From Paraphaeosphaeria minitans (taxonomy: Eukaryota > Ascomycota > Dothideomycetes > Pleosporales > Didymosphaeriaceae): a stretch of 64,000 bases of DNA. The stretch covers positions 1,178,001-1,242,000 of the forward strand of contig WJXW01000010.1 of the NCBI GenBank assembly GCA_015832175.1. Direction: 5' to 3'. Both the position numbers and the translations under genes were made by a program. Under the pieces are notes generated by a model. The model was not told the DNA's origin, ran no database searches, and was given only the letters and a program-made list of their open reading frames with translations. Below are positions 57,082 to 64,000 of this stretch, piece after piece; within the stretch, counting starts at the first letter, position 1, and each line of letters begins with the position of its first letter.

Positions 57082-57870
57082 ATGGGTATCCCTCAATTTT
57101 TGGGTCGCGTCGTCGCAACAGTTGCGCTCGTCTCCGTTGTAGTCGCGCTACCAACCGGCAGCAACAGCATCCGCTGTGGTCCTGCAGGCAAGGTCTCGTG
57201 CATTCAACCACCGAAATCCCACTGACCTGGTCTTTTAGGTGTCGATCTTCGCGACCCTCCCACATTCGCGGACGCCACCCCGGACCCGTCCTGGAAGCCC
57301 GTACCTACGGGCTGGATCTTCAAGCCCTGGTATCAGGTTCTCACCAGCAACACGCAGGTGGCCCAACTCCGCAATTTCCAATGGGACCCCACGCCGGTGA
57401 ATTCCCATGATCCTAATGGTGCGATCAACGACCTTTCTTCTTTCCAAGTTCCCAATAGCGACACCGTCGTCACGTCCTACGGTGTCGCGACTCCCAACAC
57501 CAGCTACCTAAACGTCTACGAGTATCGCGGTACCGGGATCCTGGAGAACGCCACCTCCCAATACAGCTGGCTGGGTTGGGGCTGCGATGGCTTCGGCAAG
57601 TCCTACTACGTTTCATACGCGACTGCAGCCCCGGCGAGCGGCACGCCTGCCGGAATCGACTTCATGAGCACTAGCGAATACGGGCTGGACGAGAACACAA
57701 GTAACAAGGTAGTTGAGGTCCTTAAGCAGTCCAAAAGTCAGGAGATCCGCAAGATTGCGCACACATTCGTTCCCAACATCCAGGACGGTGGTCGCCGCGG
57801 CAAGCCACGTATTAGGGAGTGCAACGATGAGTGCAAGACCAACAAGGACCTTATCGGTATCATCGGTTAG
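57082..57870 (+). CDS. Secreted protein of unknown function
   Basis: Exons 57082-57187 and 57239-57870 give 245 residues. Signal peptide: FLGRVVATVALVSVVVALP. The first intron has either a GC donor (CAG/GCAAGG at 57188) or a GT donor at 57176; both keep the frame and differ by four residues. A GT donor at 57193 would shift the frame. The mature part is rich in aromatic residues (GWIFKPWYQVL, QYSWLGWGCDGFGKSYYVSY) and looks like a compact beta-rich domain; a basic helical C-terminus with two Cys follows (RECNDECKTNKDLIGIIG). I do not recognise the family. It belongs to the run of secreted-protein genes at 50.6-57.9 kb. Confidence 0.7.
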
Positions 57871-58143
57871 TGGGAACTTGTGCGGTCTGGTCGTGGCGAG
57901 GCATCTTGTTTCTCCCTTTGTTTGGAGGTCAGCAGGTAGTCGGTAATTGGAGCGAGATACCCTTCCCAAACAAAGGTTTAAAAATCACGGGATTTTTACG
58001 CACCTTGCAATGGCAAACCTGACAAAAGTGAAACCAGCTTTGCGTTCGCACGAATGCTAACCTTCGTGATATTCGTTCATTGTGCGGCCGTGAAGCGGCT
58101 GCCATTTGGGTATCATCTAACTTTTCACCAATTCCGCCCCCGA

Positions 58144-58941
58144 TCACGAAAACCTCTTTCCGTAGTCTTTCACCACCCCGTCTAGGATTTCTCTCATGCG
58201 CTTGCACCCGTCAATTCCTACAGCAAGCATGCCTTCCACGCGCTCCATGCGCACCCTGGTCTCCATAAGAAGTACAGAGACTCGATCGCTCCTGCCCAAC
58301 GTGCCGACTGTCAAGAAAGGTAGCTCCTGCTCTTCCAAGTTGTTTAGATCAAGAAGAGGATCGGAGTTGTCTGAATCGGCGGATGTTGCTGATGAGGCGG
58401 CCGTGCATGCGACGAGATAGTCTGTCATGGGTACACCGGCGTCGATCAGGGCGAGTGTGGCCGCGTTTATGCAGGCCGCGAGAAGTGAGCCGTCCTGCGA
58501 GAGGATGTGAATGTTGAGGGTTATAGTCGAGTGCGGGTAGAGGTGGGTAAGGAGCAGAGATGAGTAGGCAGTCTCAAGCGTATGCTGCATCTCTGACGTT
58601 CGTCTGCGCACATAGTCAATTTTCGGTTGGTGCCACCGTAAACTACCAATTACTCACTTGTCGTTCTTCCTCTTGCGCCTCTCCAAGCCGCTGAAACCCG
58701 CAAAGCCAATCTCCACTTCGACTTTAGCTTCGTTGTCTCTTCCTCCTCGCTGTCCTGACTGGCGGCCCTCTGCTGGACCGGTGACTGTGCACAGAATTTT
58801 TGTGTTGCCCATCTCCAGGTATGACGATCCATCAGCGGCGGCCTGTGTGCTGATTTGCGCGTGTATGTTGCGGAGCTCATTCCATCGGCGGCCGTCCAGG
58901 CGGAGGAGCGCGAGCGAGTATGTGGATGTATCGAGGGGCAT
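58144..58941 (-). CDS. RRP41: Exosome complex core subunit Rrp41
   Basis: Exons 58658-58941 and 58144-58603 give 247 residues, the usual length. The RNase PH fold starts with LALLRLDGRRWNELRNIHAQ and continues with GSSYLEMGNTKILCTVTGP; the second exon has LPHS-like THLYPHSTITLNIHILSQDG and AACINAATLALIDAGVPM. Rrp41 (yeast Ski6) is part of the catalytically inert hexameric ring of the RNA exosome, which threads RNA to Rrp44 for 3'-5' decay in nucleus and cytoplasm. An insert of acidic and Ser-rich residues (SADSDNSDP) sits in the second half. Its start codon is 373 bp from that of the SNF2 gene on the other strand. Confidence 0.92.
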
Positions 58942-59314
58942 GATGTGTTATATAGAGATCCCTCGCCCAGACCGGAGCACCTCAGAGAAATGGGGAACAG
59001 GGGCGGCGTCTGAACAATTCGCAATGCTTCGTTCGTGCAAGAAGGTGCAGCGTTACTGGACATGCTCAAAGCTCTTCGTGCAGGGATGTGTCTTGGCACC
59101 CCGCGCCACACGTGACAGCGCGATCCCCTAGGTCGCGCGTTGCTATTCATTCACACGTCAGCGCGAACATCACTTGCCGTCCGCAGAACAGTGGCCCGCC
59201 ATGCTCACTTGCCGCAGACCACAAATCGATCGGCTTCTGCTGCCAGGATAACATAGCGCGTTTACCACATCTAAGTTTGTAGGATCACCATTACGCAACA
59301 CGCAACACGCCACC
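58942..59314. promoter_or_regulatory. Divergent promoter, RRP41 and SNF2 ATPase genes
   Basis: Only 373 bp separate the two start codons, so transcription is likely started from one shared nucleosome-free region. No TATA box seen. Confidence 0.5.
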
Positions 59315-62300
59315 ATGTCGCGGCCTAAGGGTGTCAAAGAACACGAAAGGGCGTTGCGTGCTTTTGCAGAAAGCCAAACGAGCAGCGACGAAGAGGACGG
59401 GCTTGATAGTGTACAGTCGGCGCGCAAAGGTCTGGATCTTTCGCAGTATATCGAGGGTTTGCCGTCGCCGACTCCACATTTTTGCTGATAATGCTAACTA
59501 CTAGTAGAACTCACACAATCGCAAACTCTGCAAACGCAATCACAGGATGCTGATGTGGGAGAGGCACTCCATGAGACAGACAACGAATTCCGAGAAGTGG
59601 CGAAGCCTCGTTTGAAGCAGCACAGTGGCAACTCGAAATCCGGGGAGAAAAAAAGGGCTGAAGGCGGACTGAGCGACTCTTTCTCCTTCGAGAACTGGTC
59701 AGACGACAATGGTAAAGCTGACTATGAAGCTTTCAAGAATCGCCGAACTGCGAAGAGGAAGCGTGTGGCCGCCGAAACGAACAGACTCCGAGGGCAGAAA
59801 AAATCTAAAGCTGCCCAGGCAACGAGCATTGTGGGCAGAAAGCCGTTGCCAAAAAAAGCGGACAGAGACACTCTGTTCAGCACGGATATGACGGGCGAGG
59901 ATGCGGATGGGCTGGACACCTTCTTGGACGAGCCCATCCCTGAGTATCTTGAAGCGCGCAAGGGGAAGCTGAAGGAACTCCATGAGGCTGGTTTGCGCTA
60001 TCCCCCGAGTTATGAAGACATTGACTTTCTGGAGCCTAAACAAGACGAGAAGCCTGCAATGGACAAAGCTGTCAAAACCCAGAGGGCTAAAAAGGACATC
60101 GTACTGCGCGCCTCGGGTGCTACCATACCCGCGCCCATTGCCCAGTGGCTTCGAGATTATCAAGTGGAAGGTGTCCAGTTTCTTCACGAACGATTCGTCA
60201 AACAAACAGGTGCGATTCTAGGCGACGACATGGGTCTCGGCAAGACCATCCAGGTCATCGCCTTTCTGACCGCTGCATTCGGCAAGACTGCTACCAACCA
60301 CGACGCGAAACGCATGCGCAAAATCCGCCGATCTGGAGATGATCGATGGTACCCTAGGATCATGATCATATGTCCCGGTACCCTGATGCGGAACTGGGAA
60401 GACGAATTGGAGAAGTGGGGTTGGTGGGAAGTATATCGGTTTCACGGCAACCCTGCCGACAGAAAGGGTGTTCTTAATGCCGCTCGCAAGGGCATGCTCG
60501 AGATCATGATCACCACATACGATACCTACCGGAACAACGAGAGCGACATCAACATCATCGATTGGGACTGTGTTATTGCCGACGAATGCCACCAGATCAA
60601 GAACAAAAACGCAGAGATCTCGAAAGCGATGAATAAGATCAATGCTCTGTGCCGCATTGGCCTTACGGGAACGGCTATCCAGAACAAGTATGAAGAGCTG
60701 TGGAACCTGCTCAATTGGGCAAGACCCGGTGCTTACGGCTCGGCACAGGAGTGGAAGCAGATGGTCAGCTTACCGCTCAAAATGGGACAAGCTCACGATG
60801 CAAGCCATGCACAACTTGCCGATGCGCGCAGCAAAGCCAAGGAGCTCGTCAACAACATTTTGCCTAGCGTTTTCCTTCGTCGCATGAAGACCCTTATTGC
60901 AGATCAACTGCCCAAGAAGAGCGATCGGGTGGTCTTTTGCCAGCTCACGGAAGTGCAAGCAGACGCCTATCGCACGTTCATCGAGAGCGAGAAATGCGAG
61001 TTCATCCGAATGGCCAAGCAAGACTGTGACTGTGGCTCAGGGACATCGCGTGGCTGGTGTTGTTACCAGACTGTACCGAGCGAAGGCGAGAAGTGGTCCA
61101 AGTTCATGTTCCCTTGTATGGTGACTTTGCAGAAGCTCGCCAATCATCTCGCACTGCTACTGCCCGTTTCCACGGACAAGAACGAGAAACAAGCCAAAGA
61201 TGTCGAGAACCTTCAGCTCTCTTGCCCTGAGATTTGGCCCGACTTACTGAGGATCAAAGATAGCATTCTAAAGCAATCGCAGCGAGAATTTTGCGGGAAA
61301 TGGAAGGTACTGAAGCGGCTCCTGGACTATTGGCACTCATACGGAGATAAGGTCCTGGTCTTTTCACACTCTGTGCGCCTGCTGCGGCTGATGAAGACAC
61401 TCTTCGATCTTGATGGAACCAAATACAACTTCTCCTATTTGGACGGTTCGATGAGCTATGAAGACCGCGCAAAAGCCGTCGCAGATTTCAACTCAGACCC
61501 CAATCAGTTCGTATTCTTGATTTCGACGCGAGCCGGCGGCGTAGGTCTCAACATCACCTCGGCCAACAAGGTCGTCGTCGTAGATCCGAATTGGAACCCG
61601 GCCTACGACCTCCAAGCGCAAGATCGTGCGTACCGCATTGGACAGAACCGCGATGTGGAAGTGTTTCGGCTTGTGTCTTCTGGTACAATCGAAGAAATCG
61701 TCTACGCTCGACAGATCTACAAACAACAACAAGCCAACATAGGCTACACAGCCTCGGACGAGCGTCGTTATTTCAAAGGTGTCATGGATCAGTCCGGGAA
61801 GAAAGGCGAGCTGTTCGGTCTCGAAAACTTGTTCACGTTCCAGGAGAGCAACATTCTGCTCCGTGACATCATGACCAAAACAAATGTGGCAGAGACAAAG
61901 GCCGGAGTCGGCGCCATGGCTTTCGATGTCGACAATTCGCAGCTAGACTCGGACGACGACGACGACGACGACATTCTCAGCAACAAGTCACTGGGACTCG
62001 CAGACGACGATATGTCAATGGACTCGCAGATGAAAAAGATTGCAGATTCCTTCACATCCACAAGGTCGGCTCGCAGCGGAAAGCAGAAGTTGGGCAACAA
62101 ACGCGCCGGACCCGATCCGATCAATGCGATCCTGGCAAAAGCCGGCGTCCAGTACACACACGAGAACAGCGAAGTCATCGGTCGGAGCGAAGTCGAAGCC
62201 CGCCTGGGTAAACAGGCAATGGAGCTCCGCAACGACGTCGAGCTGGGACGCGAACGCGTGTTCGCTGGCTCTCAGTCGCAACCTCGGCACCTTTTGCAGG

Positions 62301-62578
62301 ATCCGGACGATTATACAAGCTACAGCGGCGACGAGTCGGATGAGGTCATAGTGGTGGGAGAGGCTAGGGCTGGGGGGAAAGAGTTCACGGTTAACTATAG
62401 GTATCGGCCTGGTGAGCAGGTCAGGAGGCGCCAGTTCTGCGAGATGGCCCGGCAGTGGGGGTACGAGGATCCGGTGGAGTTTGCATTGCTGATTGAAGGT
62501 ATGACTCAGGATGAGCGGAGGAAGACGCTCCAACGATTTTATCGGACACGCAGGCGTGAGCTTGCTGGGATGAAGTAA
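59315..62578 (+). CDS. SNF2-family ATPase, ERCC6L2-like
   Basis: Exons 59315-59429 and 59505-62578 (intron 59430-59504) give 1062 residues. The N-terminus is acidic and Ser-rich. The ATPase starts with LRDYQVEGVQFLHERF, Walker A is DDMGLGKT near residue 280, and the DEAH-like box is ADECHQIKN near residue 398, followed by GLTGTAIQNK. After an insert with a Cys cluster (CDCGSG..GWCCY, residues about 540-560) comes the helicase C domain: DKVLVFSHSVRLLRLM, YLDGSMSYEDR, STRAGGVGLNI, and DRAYRIGQNRDVEVFRLVSSGTIEE split over two motifs. The C-terminus contains an Asp run and ends near RRRELAGMK. The domain order and the DECHQIKN box match the Rad26/ERCC6-like branch, and the C-terminal part resembles ERCC6L2, a factor in DNA break repair and transcription-linked repair. 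Confidence 0.87.
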
Positions 62579-62842
62579 GGATTGGCAGCGCGAGCCTTGA
62601 TGGGTTAATTGTCGCGGTACGTTTTCACACGTCGTTATGGACTGCGTGCTTCCAGGATACCCAGATTTTCTTCATGCAATGGATTTTGAATCAACGCTGG
62701 CTTGACTCATGTGGTATCATCGCTTCGTAACAATGACCAAGGTATCTCCCGATGTCCGAAATGCGTGTCGCATCTGTTTCCCAGGGAGCGGTTATAAAAC
62801 ACTCACACCTTGCACCGGCCCTACAACCCCCATCCGCCCACT
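62579..62842. other. Convergent spacer
   Basis: 3' flanks of the SNF2 and nicotianamine synthase genes. No gene seen. Confidence 0.5.
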
Positions 62843-63913
62843 TCACGCCTTAACCCTCAGAATAACCACCGAATTCACAACGCCATCCCACGGATGCATC
62901 TCCGCCAAAATCTCAAATCCCGCACTCTGCAGCTCCTCGGAAAGTTCCAGCACCTAGGCACAGCATCGTTAGCCACCCGCGCAGCACACAAACAAACAAA
63001 CATCCACACTCACCGGGTACAACACCCTCCGCATCCCCCTCGCGCTCCTGCACACCACCACCGTCCCCACACGCAGCCGCGCCCTCAACCCCCGCAACAC
63101 CCCGACCTTCTCGCTGCTCCGCATCCCGACCAGCGCCGCAAGGAACACCACATCGAATTCCTCCCAGCGCGTGCGGCCCCCCGCTGCATCCGTGGCGTCT
63201 TCGCAGGCGAACGTCGTTCGATCCGCGTGTCCCAGCTTCTCTGCGAGCGCGGACGACATGGCGAGCGCGTCGGCGTCGCGGTCGATGTTGTGGATGATTG
63301 CGGTGGGGAAGCGCGCCAGGAGACAGAAGGAGGTCAGGGGGAGGGGTCCGGAGCCGACGAATGCGATGTTCGAAGGGGCGCGGGCGAGGAAGGGGGCGAG
63401 GAGGGAGGTTTCGAGGTGCGAGAGGGAGAGGTAGTTTGCGTGGTAAGGGAAGGAGGTGAGGTCTGAGCGTGCGTGAGCATGGGGAGCGGGGAGGAGGTGA
63501 GGTGGCTATGTACCTGCGTGCGGACCGGCGTCCTGGAGTATCTTCTGCGCCCAGTGGCGCTCGAGTTCGCCTTCTGCGATGGCGCAGAGGTTTTGCAGGT
63601 CGTGGCATAGTGCGGTGGCTGCATCGATGCGGTAGAAGTGGTCCACGATGTCGGGGCTGTACGGTTGGACGCAGAGGGTGACGAGGCGTGTGAGCAGCGC
63701 ATTTACACAATCGCACGGTGCCAGGCTTGTAAGGGGTGCGAGTTGCTGATAGATGCTTCTTATCTCGCGGTATAGATCTTGTGCTGCTGCTGTCGCAGGT
63801 GTAGGTGTGGGAGGCGGCGTGGAGACGGGCGTATCGACGCGCGTGAGGTCATGTTTGCCGTCTATAGCAACTTGTTGGTCCATTTCCTTCATTGAAAGGC
63901 AATATTCGGCCAT
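62843..63913 (-). CDS. Nicotianamine synthase (fungal type)
   Basis: Exons in transcript order: 63514-63913, 63014-63462, 62843-62953; 319 residues from ATG 63913; an upstream exon outside the window cannot be excluded. The N-terminal helical part has LYREIRSIYQQLAPLTSLAP and VDHFYRIDAATALCHDL. The Rossmann methyltransferase-like core has LSHLETSLLAPFL, NIAFVGSGPLPLTSF (SAM site), IIHNIDRDADALAMS, FDVVFLAALVGM and a final WDGVVNSVVILRVKA. The enzyme joins three S-adenosylmethionine aminocarboxypropyl groups into nicotianamine, a chelator of iron, zinc, nickel and copper. Fungal enzymes are known from Neurospora. It is a second metal-related gene in this window, 47 kb away from the zinc pair, so a link is only suggestive. 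Confidence 0.88.
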
Positions 63914-64000
63914 GATATAACTGGATGTTGCAGGTGCAGATTCCACAAGACACAGGTTGCGAGTTAGTCTATGGTGAGTTCTTCCACAATGCTCCTTCTA
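63914..64000. other. Window end, upstream of nicotianamine synthase
   Basis: Likely 5' flank of the minus-strand gene. Too short for a call. Confidence 0.3.

Overview
The window is nuclear DNA of a filamentous ascomycete (Pezizomycotina). The genes are split by many short introns of roughly 45-60 bp with GT(A)NGT donors, there are fungal-type nuclear genes (KAP120, PEX2, Y14, RRP41, a SNF2 ATPase, fungal nicotianamine synthase), a tRNA-Cys with a short intron, many secreted proteins, and dispersed TAGGTACC/TACC runs between genes. A dothideomycete is my best guess, at low confidence.

Layout. 0.7-5.8 kb: two plus-strand genes for small two-repeat Myb/SANT proteins, separated by a minisatellite-rich spacer. 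5.8-11.6 kb: no gene recognised. 11.6-12.6 kb: a membrane RING-like protein. 12.9-17.0 kb: a divergent pair, a Pra1/Asp f 2-type zincophore (minus) and a ZrfC-type ZIP zinc transporter (plus), with two ZafA-like CAAGGT sites between them. 17.4 kb: tRNA-Cys. 18-24 kb: a propeller-like protein ending in a CaaX box and an F-box protein (both minus). 24.7-29.4 kb: a single-pass cell-surface protein and a secreted GH76 enzyme (plus). 29.9-39.1 kb: housekeeping block of KAP120 importin, PEX2, BuGZ-like zinc finger and a UCH-family protein. 40.5-46.2 kb: secreted S28 peptidase, 6-phosphogluconate dehydrogenase-like protein, Y14. 47.3-48.3 kb: a second RING-like membrane protein. 48.3-50.6 kb: AT-rich, gene-poor. 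50.6-57.9 kb: four genes for secreted proteins (8-cysteine protein, DUF1996 protein, cupredoxin, unknown). 58.1-63.9 kb: RRP41, a SNF2/ERCC6L2-like ATPase and nicotianamine synthase.

The clearest functional unit is the zinc-scavenging pair at 13-17 kb. In Candida and Aspergillus this arrangement encodes a secreted zinc binder and the plasma-membrane importer that takes zinc back up under zinc starvation. Here the transporter carries an exact 108-bp internal duplication that doubles a His-rich loop. Other points of interest are a UCH-fold protein whose catalytic His position is Arg, several GC-AG introns that must be spliced to give family-conserved proteins, and a candidate effector with eight cysteines. 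All exon structures were derived by hand from splice signals, reading phase and family motifs; none is confirmed by transcript data.
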